Shown: one piece after another, positions 38,848 through 51,404 of the stretch
Position numbering within the stretch: the stretch's first letter is position 1
Layout of the letters: each line of letters begins with the position of its first letter
Assembly: GCA_020633495.1 (NCBI GenBank)
Contig: JACKDR010000006.1
Location: 186,001-250,000, forward strand
Reading direction: 5' to 3'
DNA length: 64,000 bases
DNA from: Kofleriaceae bacterium
GTDB lineage: Bacteria > Myxococcota_A > Polyangia > Haliangiales > Haliangiaceae
Translations under genes and position numbers: made by a program
The notes under the pieces: model-generated
What the model was told of the DNA's origin: nothing
Database searches by the model: none
What the model saw: the letters and a program-made list of their open reading frames with translations, nothing else

Positions 38848-39489
38848 CTACAGGGTCACGAGGCCGCGCCGCACCGCCTCGACGACCGCCTCGGTGCGGG
38901 TGCCGGCGCCCAGCTTGGCCATGACGCCGTTGACGTGGAACTTGGCGGTGTGGTCGCTGATGCCGAGGCGATCGGCGATCAGCTTGTTCGACAGACCCTC
39001 GGCGAGCAGCTCGACGACCTGGCGCTCGCGCTCGGTGAGGGTGCCGACGCCCTTGCGGGCGGGGGCGTCGGGGCGGTGGCGCGCGGTCGGCGCCAGGTTG
39101 GCGGCCAGCGCGGTGTCGATCACGGTCAGGCCGCTGCGCACCGCGGCCAGGGCCGCGGCGATGCCGGGGCCGACCTGATCGCGCAGCACGACGCCGCGGG
39201 CGCCGGCGGCCAGGGCCGGGCCGAGGTGGCTGGCGTCACCGACCACGGCGACCACCGGCACGGTGAAGCCGGTGATCTCCTGCAGCCGGGCCAGGGCGCG
39301 GCCGGCGTCGACGCCGGCGTCCCACAGGGCGACCTGGGCGCGGTCGAGGTCGACGACGTCGACGTCGTCCTCGCCGGCCTGGGCCAGGATCGAGTTCAGT
39401 CCGGTCCTCAGCAGCGGGTCGTCGGTCACCACCGCCACGCGGATCGGGCCGTCGGCCTCGCGAACCGGGAGGTTGGGATTACGGGTCAT
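38848..39489 (-). CDS. LuxR/NarL-family response regulator
   Basis: A 213-residue regulator. The receiver-like domain (IRVAVVTDDPLLRTGLNSIL, possible phospho-Asp in VALWDAGVD) is Ala/Gly-rich and weakly conserved: the usual Thr and Lys positions are hard to place, so it may work without phosphorylation. The C-terminal GerE helix-turn-helix (LTERERQVVELLAEGLSNKL, SDHTAKFHVNGVMAKL) is intact. GGAGGACCTC lies right before ATG 39489. It is divergent from the HtrA-like pair; no cognate kinase is adjacent. Confidence 0.88.
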   Translation of the reverse strand: MTRNPNLPVREADGPIRVAVVTDDPLLRTGLNSILAQAGEDDVDVVDLDRAQVALWDAGVDAGRALARLQEITGFTVPVVAVVGDASHLGPALAAGARGVVLRDQVGPGIAAALAAVRSGLTVIDTALAANLAPTARHRPDAPARKGVGTLTERERQVVELLAEGLSNKLIADRLGISDHTAKFHVNGVMAKLGAGTRTEAVVEAVRRGLVTL

Positions 39490-39829
39490 GAGGTCCTCCG
39501 GGACGCAAGGGAACCGCGTCAACGTGGGGCGCCCCGGTGCCCTCGTCAACCCCGCGAAAGCCCGGGGCCGGTGCGGGCGCCCGGTCGCGGCCGGCGCGCG
39601 GCCGGCGTCGACCACCGTAACTGACAGAAAGCGCGGGGCAAGCCGGCCGGGCTCGCCATCCGGGGGCCCGGGCGGCGCGCCACCTAGCCGGACGGGCAGG
39701 GGGATCGTCGCCGCCGCCGCTCCCGCGGTGCGGTGCCTCCCCGATCGCCATCGTGGGCCCCGCCCGAACGTCGGATGTCCGGGCGCGCCCGGCATGGGCA
39801 CGGTGGATCCACCACGGAGGCTCACCATC
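39490..39829. promoter_or_regulatory. Divergent intergenic region with palindromes
   Basis: This 340-bp gap separates the LuxR-type regulator from the HtrA-like pair and must hold both promoters. GGTGGATCCACC (39802-39813) is a perfect 12-bp palindrome three bases before the GGAGG of the HtrA-like gene, and GGGCGCGCCC (39781-39790) is another. The regulator may bind here, but this is only suggested by position. I saw no convincing -35/-10 pair. Confidence 0.35.
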
Positions 39830-40741
39830 ATGTCCCAGCTTGCACCTGACTCGCCGTTCGCCCAGCTCTCGTCCTCGCTCGCCGGCGCCGTCGACCGCGT
39901 CGCGCCCAGCGTCGTCCGGGTCGCGCGCCGCCGCGGCGGCGGCGGCTCCGGCATCGTCTGGAGCGACGACCTCGTCGTCACCTCGGCGTTCCACGCACCG
40001 GAGCGGACCACGGTCGGCGTCGCCCGCGCCGACGGCACCCTCGACGAGCGCGACGCGACCCGCGTCGGCCGCGATCCGGGCACCGACGTCGCGGTGCTGC
40101 GCATCGACGGCGGCGGCCTGACCCCGGCGCCGTTCCGGGAGCTGGACGGCCTCGGCGTCGGCGCGCTGACCCTGGCCCTGGGGCGCCCGGGCAAGACCAT
40201 CCGGGCGTCGCTGCGCATCGTCGGCGTCCTGGGGCCCGAGGTCCGGACCGCGGCGGGCGGGCGCCTCGACCGGTGGGTCGAGACCGATCGCCAGCTGCCG
40301 CGCGGGTTCGCCGGCGGCCCGCTGATCGACGCCGCGGGCGAGGTCATCGGCCTCGACACCCGCACGCTGGTCCGCGACGCCGACCTCGCGGTGCCGACCG
40401 CGACGCTGCGCCGGGTCGTCGCCGAGCTGCTCGCCCACGGCGGCGTCCGTCGCGGCTACCTCGGCGTCGGCGCCTACCCGGTGGCGCTGCCGGCGGCGCT
40501 GGCGGCGCAGCTCGGCCAGGACGCCGGCGCGCTGGTGGCGTCGGTCGAGGACGGCGGCCCGGCGGCGACCGCGGGCGTGCTGGTCGGCGACATCCTCACC
40601 CGCCTCGACGGCGAGCGCCTGGCCGGGCCGGTCGAGCTGCGCGCGGCGCTCCTCGACCGCGGCGGCCGCGAGGTCGACGTCGAGCTGGTCCGTGCCGGCG
40701 TGGTGCGCACGGATCGTGTCACCATCGGGAGCCGGTCGTGA
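39830..40741 (+). CDS. HtrA-like trypsin-fold protein with PDZ domain, catalytic Ser lost
   Basis: A 303-residue S1C-family homologue. The trypsin-fold domain has DPGTDVAVLRIDG (Asp position) and RGFAGGPLIDAAGEVIGLD, where the active-site GNSGGPL is changed to GFAGGPL: Ser to Ala. The His motif is also altered (TSAFHAPERT instead of TNAHVV). A C-terminal PDZ domain follows (LVASVEDGGPAATAGVLVGD). No signal peptide is seen. It is probably a pseudoprotease. GGAGG lies nine bases before ATG 39830. It overlaps the next gene, an intact paralogue, by GTGA. Confidence 0.87.
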   Translation: MSQLAPDSPFAQLSSSLAGAVDRVAPSVVRVARRRGGGGSGIVWSDDLVVTSAFHAPERTTVGVARADGTLDERDATRVGRDPGTDVAVLRIDGGGLTPAPFRELDGLGVGALTLALGRPGKTIRASLRIVGVLGPEVRTAAGGRLDRWVETDRQLPRGFAGGPLIDAAGEVIGLDTRTLVRDADLAVPTATLRRVVAELLAHGGVRRGYLGVGAYPVALPAALAAQLGQDAGALVASVEDGGPAATAGVLVGDILTRLDGERLAGPVELRAALLDRGGREVDVELVRAGVVRTDRVTIGSRS

Positions 40742-41808
40742 CCGCGCCGGCGCTGGCCATGCCCGATCGCGCCGATCCACCGCCGCCCACCGCCACCACC
40801 GCCACCGCCGCGGCCGCGCTGGCGCCCGCTGACGACGACGCCGACGACGACGCGGCGCTGCTCGACGCCTTCTCGCGCGCGGTCACCGGCGTCGTCGACG
40901 CGGTCGGCCCGGCGGTGGTCAGCCTCGAGGTCCGGGCCCCGGGGCGCCGCTTCCTCAAGCGCCAGGGCGCCGGCTCGGGCGTCGTCGTGACGCCGGACGG
41001 CTACCTCTTGACCAACAGCCACGTCGTCAACGGCGCCGGCGACGCCGCCGAGCTGCGGGTCCGCACCACCGCCGGGGAGGTCGTCCCCGGCCACCTCGTC
41101 GGCGACGACCCCGCGACCGACCTGGCGGTGGTCAAGATCGATCGCGGCGCGGTGCCCGCCGCCGCCGGCGCCCCCGCCTACGCCGCGCTCAGCGGCGCCC
41201 GGCTGCGCCCGGGCCAGCTGGTCGTCGCGATCGGCAACCCGCTCGGCTTCGACTCGACCGTCACCACCGGCGTGGTCAGCGCGCTGGGCCGGACCCTGCG
41301 CGGCCGCGGCGGCCGCCTGATCGACGGCGTCGTCCAGCACACCGCGCCGCTCAACCCCGGCAACTCGGGCGGCCCGCTGCTCGACGGCCGCGGCCGCGTC
41401 GTCGGCATCAACACCGCGATCATCGCGATGAGCCAGGGCCTGGGCTTCGCGGTCGGCGCCGACACCGCCGCCTGGGTGCTGTCGCAGATCCTCGCCACCG
41501 GCCGGGTCCGCCGGGCCTGGCTCGGCCTCGGCGGCGCGCGTCGGCCGGTCGATCGCAAGCTCGCGCGCAGCCACGGCGTCGCCGACACCGCGGTCGAGGT
41601 CATGTCGGTCGAGCCCAAGAGCCCGGCGGCGCGCGCCGGCCTGGTCGACGGCGACCTCGTCGTCGGCTACGCCGGCGCGCCGGTGACCTCGGTCGACGAC
41701 CTGCACCGTCGCCTGCGCGACGCCGAGCCCGGGGTCGCGGTCGCCCTCGACGTCCTGCGCCGTGGCGCCCGCATCGCCGTGACGATCGTCCCCGAGCTCA
41801 TGCCGTGA
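40738..41808 (+). CDS. HtrA/DegP-like serine protease with PDZ domain
   Basis: A 356-residue S1C protease. The catalytic triad is complete: His in LLTNSHVVNG, Asp in ATDLAVVKID, Ser in NPGNSGGPLLDGRG. A PDZ domain follows (VMSVEPKSPAARAGLVDGD). The N-terminal ~45 residues are Ala/Asp/Pro-rich and carry no clear signal peptide or TM helix, so it may act in the cytoplasm, unlike DegP. The start is GTG 40738, overlapping the stop of its pseudoprotease partner, so the two are made together and may form mixed trimers. Confidence 0.92.
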   Translation: MTAPALAMPDRADPPPPTATTATAAAALAPADDDADDDAALLDAFSRAVTGVVDAVGPAVVSLEVRAPGRRFLKRQGAGSGVVVTPDGYLLTNSHVVNGAGDAAELRVRTTAGEVVPGHLVGDDPATDLAVVKIDRGAVPAAAGAPAYAALSGARLRPGQLVVAIGNPLGFDSTVTTGVVSALGRTLRGRGGRLIDGVVQHTAPLNPGNSGGPLLDGRGRVVGINTAIIAMSQGLGFAVGADTAAWVLSQILATGRVRRAWLGLGGARRPVDRKLARSHGVADTAVEVMSVEPKSPAARAGLVDGDLVVGYAGAPVTSVDDLHRRLRDAEPGVAVALDVLRRGARIAVTIVPELMP

Positions 41809-41871
41809 CCGGGATCGCCGCCGGCGCGCCGCCGACGCGGGCACGTCGGGGCGCCGGCGTATCCTGCCGCC

Positions 41872-42813
41872 GTGTCTGACCCGATCGCTCCCGCGCCGCC
41901 GCCCGCGGCCGCGCCGTCGCCGGCGCCGTCGACGCGGCCGGCGTTCCTGATCGAGCGCCGCGGCCTGCCGCGCGCCGACCTCGCGACCCTGGCCAAGGAC
42001 GGCTACCACCTGCTGCGGACCACGACGTGGACCCGGCTGGTGGCGCTGCTGTTCGCGGCCTACCTGGTCATCAACCTGCTGGTCGGCGCGCTCTTGTGGG
42101 CCGGCGACGCCACGATCCTCAACGCCCGGCCGCACTCGTTCTGGGATCGCTTCTACTTCAGCGTCGAGACCATGGCGACGATCGGCTTCGGCAACATGGC
42201 GCCGGGCGACACGCTGTCCCACGTCGTCGTGACGGTCGAGAGCTTCGTCGGCGTCCTCTACGCCGCGCTGGTCACCGGCATCGTCTTCGGCAAGTTCGCG
42301 ACCCCGACGCCCAAGGTCATGTTCAGCGACCGCTGCGTCGTCGCCGACGAGGACGGCGTGCCGACGCTGATGTTCCGGTGCGCCAACGCCCGCGCCACCG
42401 CGATCGTCGAGGCCAACGTCCGGGTCGCGCTGACCCGCAACGAGGTCTTGCCGCACGGCGAGCGGGCCCGCCGCATCTACGATCTGACGCTGCGGCGCAC
42501 GACCTCGCCGCTGTTCGTGCTGTCGTGGACGGTCTTCCACCCCATCGACGCGACCAGCCCGCTGTACGGCCTGACCGCCGCCGACCTCGCGCGCGAGTCG
42601 GCCAACCTGATCGTCACGTTCACGGGCATCGACGACAAGCTGGCGTCGACGGTCCACACCCGGCACCTCTACGCGGCGTCGCAGATCGTCTTCGGTCGCC
42701 GCTTCGTCGACATCCTCGGCGACGACCCGGCGACCGGCGCGCGCTTCATCGACTACCGCCGGTTCCACGACACCACCGAGGCCCCGGTCACGCTGCCCGA
42801 GGCCACCGCGTAG
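41872..42813 (+). CDS. Inward-rectifier potassium channel (KirBac-like)
   Basis: A 313-residue K+ channel. TM1 (LVALLFAAYLVINLLVGALL, about residues 57-76), pore helix and filter TIGFGN (a TxGFG variant of TVGYG), then TM2 (VESFVGVLYAALVTGIVFGK). The C-terminal beta-sandwich of Kir channels follows (KVMFSDRCVVADEDGVPTLM, RIYDLTLRRTTSPLFVLSWT, DDKLASTVHTRHLYAASQIV). A slide helix-like segment with TTTWTRL precedes TM1; the first 30 residues are Pro/Ala-rich. The start is GTG 41872. It is 25 bp before the Ser/Thr kinase gene. Confidence 0.93.
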   Translation: MSDPIAPAPPPAAAPSPAPSTRPAFLIERRGLPRADLATLAKDGYHLLRTTTWTRLVALLFAAYLVINLLVGALLWAGDATILNARPHSFWDRFYFSVETMATIGFGNMAPGDTLSHVVVTVESFVGVLYAALVTGIVFGKFATPTPKVMFSDRCVVADEDGVPTLMFRCANARATAIVEANVRVALTRNEVLPHGERARRIYDLTLRRTTSPLFVLSWTVFHPIDATSPLYGLTAADLARESANLIVTFTGIDDKLASTVHTRHLYAASQIVFGRRFVDILGDDPATGARFIDYRRFHDTTEAPVTLPEATA

Positions 42814-42838
42814 GCGCGGTCCGGGCTATGCTCGTCGC

Positions 42839-44873
<2,035 letters not shown>

Positions 44874-44988
44874 CCGCCGGCGGCTCGCGCGCGGCGCCGG
44901 CGCGACTCGCACTGGCGAAGCCAGGCACGCAGGGGCGGGAGCTCCAGGACCGGAAGCCGTCGTCGTGCGACCCCCGTGGGGCCGAGCT

Positions 44989-45699
44989 TCAGGGCTGGGA
45001 GTGGGCGCCGCGCTCGTACCACGCCGCGCACGCCCGCGCCTCGGCCAGCGTCGAGGCTTGCACGGCGCACTCGTAGCGCCGACGCGTGATCTCGCCGCGC
45101 ACGCAGTCGGCGACGAGCTCGTCACGCCGCGCCGACGACGGCGCAGGCGTGTCGTCGAGGATGACCCTACGTCGCGGGCGATCGTCCGCGTCGTCCGGCG
45201 CGTCGCCCGCGGACGCCCGCTCGCCTCGGGCTTCGCGCGACGGGGTGGAGTCGCCGACGCCAGGGGCGGAGCGGTCGACGCCGGGGGCAGCCTCGATGTC
45301 GGCGGCAGGCTCGGTGGTCGGCGCGACCGGATCCTCGAGACGGAGCCAGGCGTCGGCGTAGGCCTCGCACTCCGCGCGGCTCGGCGCAGGCGCCGTGGGG
45401 GCGAAGCAGCGCAGGGCCTCGTCCTCGGTGTTGGCGTGGCGCAGGCATCGCAGATCGCCGGGCTCGACCTCACCGCGCCGGCAGCCGACGGCGATCCCTT
45501 CGCGCAGCTCGGCGCGCGCCGCGTCGTCAGCCGGGTCGGCCGGGTCGGCCACGGAGGCTGCCTGCACGTCGGCCCAGTGGTCGCAACGGGCGCGGTCCAG
45601 CCTCGGCCCACCGGTGAGGGGCGTGTGGTTGCACCCGGCCAGGACGAAGACCGAGGTGACGAGCCACGCCAGGTGGCGACACTGGGCTGAGCGTGTCAT
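44989..45699 (-). CDS. Cys-containing lipoprotein, hypothetical
   Basis: A 236-residue protein with a lipoprotein signal (VTSVFVLAGC, lipid Cys at about residue 23). The mature part has repeated Cys-spaced segments: RARCDHWADV, AVGCRRGEVEPGDLRCLRHA, ALRCF, then after a Pro/Ala/Asp-rich spacer ELVADCVRGEITRRRYECAV and ARACAAWYER. The two modules (C-RGE...C.....T..EA..C) look like internal duplicates, probably disulfide-bonded. I do not recognise a family. It is 37 bp after aspS on the same strand, so it may be co-transcribed. Confidence 0.62.
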   Translation of the reverse strand: MTRSAQCRHLAWLVTSVFVLAGCNHTPLTGGPRLDRARCDHWADVQAASVADPADPADDAARAELREGIAVGCRRGEVEPGDLRCLRHANTEDEALRCFAPTAPAPSRAECEAYADAWLRLEDPVAPTTEPAADIEAAPGVDRSAPGVGDSTPSREARGERASAGDAPDDADDRPRRRVILDDTPAPSSARRDELVADCVRGEITRRRYECAVQASTLAEARACAAWYERGAHSQP

Positions 45700-45735
45700 C
45701 GAGTGACGCCGGTGCGGGGCCGCGGTGTCGGCCGG

Positions 45736-47544
<1,809 letters not shown>

Positions 47545-47708
47545 GGGGGGCCGACTGTAATCCCGACGCGGTGCGGCGTCCACGCGCGGCGGCGCGCCGG
47601 AAGCCGGTTCAGGCCCCCCGGGCGGTCCCGGGGGCCCCGTGGGGCCCGCCGCGCGCCGCGCCGCGCTCGACCGCCCCGCCGCCGGGCGGCGCGTGGCATC
47701 GTCGTGCC

Positions 47709-48383
47709 ATGCGGATCGTCCTGGTGCGGCACGGCGAGAGCCAGGGCAACGTCGATCCCCGCATCCACGCCGAGATGGCCGACCACGCCATCCCGCTGTC
47801 GGCGCGCGGCCGCGACCAGGCGCGCGAGGCCGGGCAGCGGCTCGACGACCACCTGCGCTCGGTCTACGGCGACCCCGACCGGGCCCCGCACCTGCGCCTG
47901 TGGGTCAGCCCGTACCGCCGGACCCGCGAGACCGCGACCGAGCTGATCGCCGGCGCCGGCGCGTGGATCCGCGACGTCCGCGAGCACGTCCTCCTGTGCG
48001 AGCAGCAGTTCGGCCTGTTCGACGGCATCCCCGACGACGAGCTGCCGTCGCGGTTCCCCGACGAGTGGGCGCACTACGACAAGTGCAGCCGGTTCGAGGG
48101 CCGGTTCTGGGCCCGCATGCCGCTGGGCGAGAGCCGCTTCGACGTCGCCCAGCGGGTCCACCAGGCGTTCGGCACGTTCCACCGCGACGCCGCCGAGCAC
48201 GGCATCCGCGACCTGGTCGTGATCTGCCACGGCGTCACGCTGCGCGCGTTCGTCATGATGTGGTGCCACCTGTCGCCGGAGTGGCTCGAGGACGAGCCCA
48301 ACCCGCACAACTGCGCCATCCGGGTCATCGAGAACGGCCACGACTGCGGCTACGTCTTCGACGGCTTTCCGCGGCAGGCGTAG
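47709..48383 (+). CDS. Histidine phosphatase superfamily protein (phosphoglycerate mutase-like)
   Basis: A 224-residue branch-1 histidine phosphatase. The phospho-His motif is LVRHGESQGN, and the second catalytic His is in VVICHGVTLRAF; SPYRRTRETA and the acid residue in CEQQFGLFDG fit the family. Substrate unknown; such proteins are usually phosphatases acting on sugars, nucleotides or proteins, not glycolytic mutases. The frame is open from 47571, but ATG 47709 begins the family domain. It converges on the duplicated island that starts at 48390. Confidence 0.9.
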   Translation: MRIVLVRHGESQGNVDPRIHAEMADHAIPLSARGRDQAREAGQRLDDHLRSVYGDPDRAPHLRLWVSPYRRTRETATELIAGAGAWIRDVREHVLLCEQQFGLFDGIPDDELPSRFPDEWAHYDKCSRFEGRFWARMPLGESRFDVAQRVHQAFGTFHRDAAEHGIRDLVVICHGVTLRAFVMMWCHLSPEWLEDEPNPHNCAIRVIENGHDCGYVFDGFPRQA

Positions 48384-48389
48384 CGGGCG

Positions 48390-48832
48390 TCACCAGCCCG
48401 CCGGGGGCGCGACGGCGCCCGCGCAGGGCGGCGGGGCGTAGCTGGCGCGCCCGTCGTACGCGAGCGGCTGCACCTCGACCCCGTGCTGGAGCAGCACGAT
48501 CGCGAGCGGGTACCAGGCGCCGACCCAGTTGCCGCGCAGGCTGGCGAGCTGCGTGGCCACCGTGCGGCGCCGGCTGTCGTCGGCGAATCCACACGGGTCG
48601 TGCCACGCCGCGGTCCCGAGCGTCGCCTCCAGGCGGCGGAGCTCGGCCCCGAGGTCGGCCGCCAGCGCCTCGAGGTCGCGCGGCGCGATCGCCGGCGTCG
48701 ACGCGTAGGCCTCGACGAGCCAGTCGACGTCGCCCCAGTAGCGCCAGCCCGCCATCGGGAAGTCGTGGGTCGCGCGCTCGACCGCGAGCCGCCGCATGAG
48801 ATCGTCAAGGACTGTGGGGGGCGCGGCGTCAT
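48390..48832 (-). pseudogene. Internally deleted copy of the gene at 59636-60427
   Basis: The last ~135 codons are about 95% identical to the C-terminus of the 263-residue protein at 59636-60427 (RLAVERATHDFPMAGWRYWG through to PPAGW). The start codon and first bases (ATGACGCCGCGCCCCCCAC, 48832 downward) also match. About 350 bp between them are missing, covering the TM helix and the first half, and the deletion shifts the frame. A GTG at 48851 happens to open a frame into the conserved part (153 residues), so a truncated product is possible. I do not recognise the family. Confidence 0.75.
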
Positions 48833-48951
48833 CGCGCGCCGGTTGCCCCACGCATCGTCGCGCCGGCGCCGCCGCGGCCGCCGGCGCGGACTCTCAGCCA
48901 GGAGCCATGGGCGCACCATGACCTCGACGATCGTGTCCTGCGTTGCTCCAC

Positions 48952-49470
48952 CTACCGCCGTGGCATGCACAGCATGCGGCGGTCGTAGTCATCGAGCGCG
49001 CCAGCATCTTGAAGATCGTGCTTGAGGAAGGCCTTGAGTTCGCCATGTGGGAGGTCCTCTACGCGCAATCTCTGCGGCGCTCGAGATTGAAGCGCGCGGA
49101 GCTCGCGGTCGATCCGTCCATACCGTGCCGGCTCCAGCCAGAACACGGTCTGCCGCGCCCAGCTGTCCTCCGCTGTTCCGACGATCTCTTCGACGCGTGC
49201 GGCGCCGTCGGTCGGGGCGATGATGACATTGTTCTTCGCGAACATGATGCGCGCGGCGCCATCCTCATCGACCGCGTGATCGAAATCGAGTACGGGGCCG
49301 GGCGGCCACGGCGTCGTCGGTAGGCGAGGGAGGAAGACCATCGATACGCAGTGATTCGCGACAACCTCCCAGCCGTCCGGAAGCCAGCGACACAGGTCCG
49401 GTTGGCTCAGATGCTGGCCGCGCAGATCCAAGATCTTGACCACGTAGTTGGCGGTTGGGTCTTCCTTCAT
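48952..49470 (-). CDS. Putative immunity-type protein, family A, copy 1
   Basis: A 172-residue soluble protein, paralogue of those at 60741-61280 and 63294-63830. Shared segments include MKEDPTANYVVKILDLRGQH, GGWEV-like DGWEVVANHCVSMVFLPRLP, TPWPPGP, IAPTDG and RMLCMP at the end. No signal peptide or enzyme motif is seen. Three copies in one toxin-rich array suggest an immunity or antidote role, but this is inference; no domain name could be assigned. ATG 49470 aligns with the paralogues; the upstream in-frame extension to 49590 is in the preceding gene's end. Confidence 0.6.
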   Translation of the reverse strand: MKEDPTANYVVKILDLRGQHLSQPDLCRWLPDGWEVVANHCVSMVFLPRLPTTPWPPGPVLDFDHAVDEDGAARIMFAKNNVIIAPTDGAARVEEIVGTAEDSWARQTVFWLEPARYGRIDRELRALQSRAPQRLRVEDLPHGELKAFLKHDLQDAGALDDYDRRMLCMPRR

Positions 49471-49501
49471 GTCGGAGCGCACCAGCGAGCCGTGCTTGGC
49501 G

Positions 49502-50329
49502 CTAGCCGACGCCGACGGGGCCGAGCTCGTCGAGCACCGTCGGGGGCGTCCAGGCGTCGAGGGCCGCGAGCCAGCGAATGACCATGGCAACGAGCGCCTG
49601 GCAATGGGGCGGCGGCGCCGCGGGGTCGATCTCGAGATAATCGGGCTCGGCGTCCTCGGGGAACTCCACCGTGAGGTTCGGGTTGCGCTGGGCGAATGCG
49701 AGCGCCGGATCCTGGGTGTCGATCTCGGCGATGGCGTGGAGCCATGCCTCGAGCGCGGCTGGCGTGAGGCTTCCTGCCATCACCCGCGGTCCTTTGGCGC
49801 GCCTTCCCCGCCCGAGCCTCCAACGCCCTGAGGAGTGGACGCTGAGCGTGACGCTGGCGTCCGTGACCCGCCGATCGTCCCACGTCACGCGAGCTCCGTC
49901 GGTGAGCGGTTCGAAGAAGATGCCCCCATCCTCGAGCGTCACGAGGTCGGGAAGGACGGGCGGGAAGAGCCGTCGAGGATCGCCAAGCGGCTCGGCGGGG
50001 CCCCAGTCAATCACTACCTTCCACTCGCGATCGTCAACCAGCCACGCAAGGAATTGGTAGGCACGGGCAAACTCATTGGCATCGGCAAGGCCGCTGATGC
50101 AGATGCGCTCCGGCGAGACGGTTACAATCAGGCCCAGAGGCAACTTTGTCGGGTCGGCAATCCGCTGCGCGCGGTGCAGCTCCATCATCCCGCGTGTCGC
50201 GCTGAGGTGCCATGTCTCGTCCTCGAGTTGGTCTTTGAACACGAACGGCTGCGCGTCGAGCCACTGGGCGACGGCGACAACGTCGATCATTCCAGACACG
50301 GGGCGGAGCGCGAGTCCTTCGAAAACCAT
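49502..50329 (-). CDS. Putative immunity-type protein, family B, copy 1
   Basis: A 275-residue soluble protein, close paralogue (roughly 75-80% identical by eye) of 51755-52579. Conserved stretches are ARPVSG-like LALRPVSGMIDVV, WLDAQPFVFKDQLEDETWHL, EPLGDPRRLFPPVLPDLVTL and the C-terminal TVLDELGPVGVG. It contains an acidic middle and no catalytic motif that I recognise. It follows a toxin-tip fragment whose TGA overlaps the in-frame GTG at 50344; ATG 50329 matches the start of its paralogue. The immunity role is inferred from that context. Confidence 0.65.
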   Translation of the reverse strand: MVFEGLALRPVSGMIDVVAVAQWLDAQPFVFKDQLEDETWHLSATRGMMELHRAQRIADPTKLPLGLIVTVSPERICISGLADANEFARAYQFLAWLVDDREWKVVIDWGPAEPLGDPRRLFPPVLPDLVTLEDGGIFFEPLTDGARVTWDDRRVTDASVTLSVHSSGRWRLGRGRRAKGPRVMAGSLTPAALEAWLHAIAEIDTQDPALAFAQRNPNLTVEFPEDAEPDYLEIDPAAPPPHCQALVAMVIRWLAALDAWTPPTVLDELGPVGVG

Positions 50330-50340
50330 GGGCTCCTCGA

Positions 50341-50550
50341 TCACGGGGAAGGGGCGGGGGCGGCGGTCTGCAGGTGGTCGCGCTGCATCACCTCGTCACG
50401 ATACGCCCGGAACTGCTCATTCGGAGCATCGGGGTCGTACACGTTCTTCGTGTTGTCCGGGCCCTTCGGTGCGGCTGTCCCGTCACGCCCGAACTTCACG
50501 GCGACGTCGTCCTGCCTCGTGGCATGCTGACCGGGTCGTCGTTTCACCAT
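50341..50550 (-). CDS. Possible toxin C-terminal fragment upstream of family B copy 1
   Basis: A 69-residue open frame ending exactly at the start of the family B gene (stop TGA overlapping GTG 50344). It includes GTAAPKGPDNTKNVYDPDAP and NEQFRAYRDEVMQRDHL. The position is that of a toxin tip before its immunity gene. It is short, with no recognised domain and no clear upstream linker, so it is probably a remnant of a larger coding region cut by rearrangement. Confidence 0.4.
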   Translation of the reverse strand: MVKRRPGQHATRQDDVAVKFGRDGTAAPKGPDNTKNVYDPDAPNEQFRAYRDEVMQRDHLQTAAPAPSP

Positions 50551-50612
50551 CTCGATGCTGCGCTCTCAGCGGAAGCACCCCCGGTGCGGTCGTCCCCTCG
50601 TCGAGATCCGGA

Positions 50613-51404
50613 TCAGTCGATCGGCCACTCGACGTCCCCGGCGCCGTCGGGCATCACCTCGGGCACGGGGCCATCGAGCATGATGCCGTGCGGGCCGACC
50701 CATGGGGCACACCACCACGAGGTCTCCGAGTCAACCCGTTGCCACGAGCCACCGGCCGCAATCACGGCAGCCTTGGTTTCGGCGAGGAACCGGTTCAGAC
50801 GAGGTGTGTGGCGAGCGGCGAGAGCCCGGTTGTCGAACCATCGGACGTGGTCTGCCCACGGATTCGCGCTGCCGATCACGAACGGGCACCAGATGTCCGA
50901 GTGCAGGACGATAGAGATCGACGAGATCGGGGGCTTCCGCGTCGGCGTGGGAGGAGTGCCTTCGTAGACGATCCGAAACCCGCCAACGCCTACGGGAGGT
51001 TCGCCGAGTTCCATGAAGCTGTCCGGGATCGCCTCAGGAACGGGCGCGAGCTGCCGCAGCAACGCCCCGAGGTCCGTTGTCTCTCCCTCGATTGTCCGGC
51101 CGTTGCGATCGGCCCAGGCCATTCGTGCGGCGGAGTTGTATGAGCTCCTACCCCAGGCGGTCTTCCCCCAGAATACCTCGAGGACGTGGTCGCGCTGCCA
51201 GCGACTGCGCGCGCCGCGATCGTCCCAGCGCCCGTCAGAAGATCGCGCGCCCGGCAAGGGAAGGACCACCTCGTTCATTCGCCCCGCCTCTCGGATCTCC
51301 TCCGCGAGGGTGAGTACGGCCTCGGGTGATTCCAACACCTCGCCAAGCTCAGCGCACCAAGTCGCGCACGGCTCGTCCTTCTGCACCCAGTAGTTCTTCA
51401 TCAT
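50613..51404 (-). CDS. Putative immunity-type protein, family C
   Basis: A 263-residue protein with several Trp-rich segments (MMKNYWVQKDEPCATWCAEL, VLEVFWGKTAWGRSSYN, WADHVRWFDNRALAARHTP). Its ATG overlaps the stop of a nuclease-like toxin tip (TGATG at 51404-51406), the layout of a toxin-immunity pair. A broken copy of its last third lies at 62848-63055. No domain name is assigned, so the immunity role rests on context. An in-frame GTG at 51407 and a second ATG at 51401 are alternatives. Confidence 0.65.
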   Translation of the reverse strand: MMKNYWVQKDEPCATWCAELGEVLESPEAVLTLAEEIREAGRMNEVVLPLPGARSSDGRWDDRGARSRWQRDHVLEVFWGKTAWGRSSYNSAARMAWADRNGRTIEGETTDLGALLRQLAPVPEAIPDSFMELGEPPVGVGGFRIVYEGTPPTPTRKPPISSISIVLHSDIWCPFVIGSANPWADHVRWFDNRALAARHTPRLNRFLAETKAAVIAAGGSWQRVDSETSWWCAPWVGPHGIMLDGPVPEVMPDGAGDVEWPID

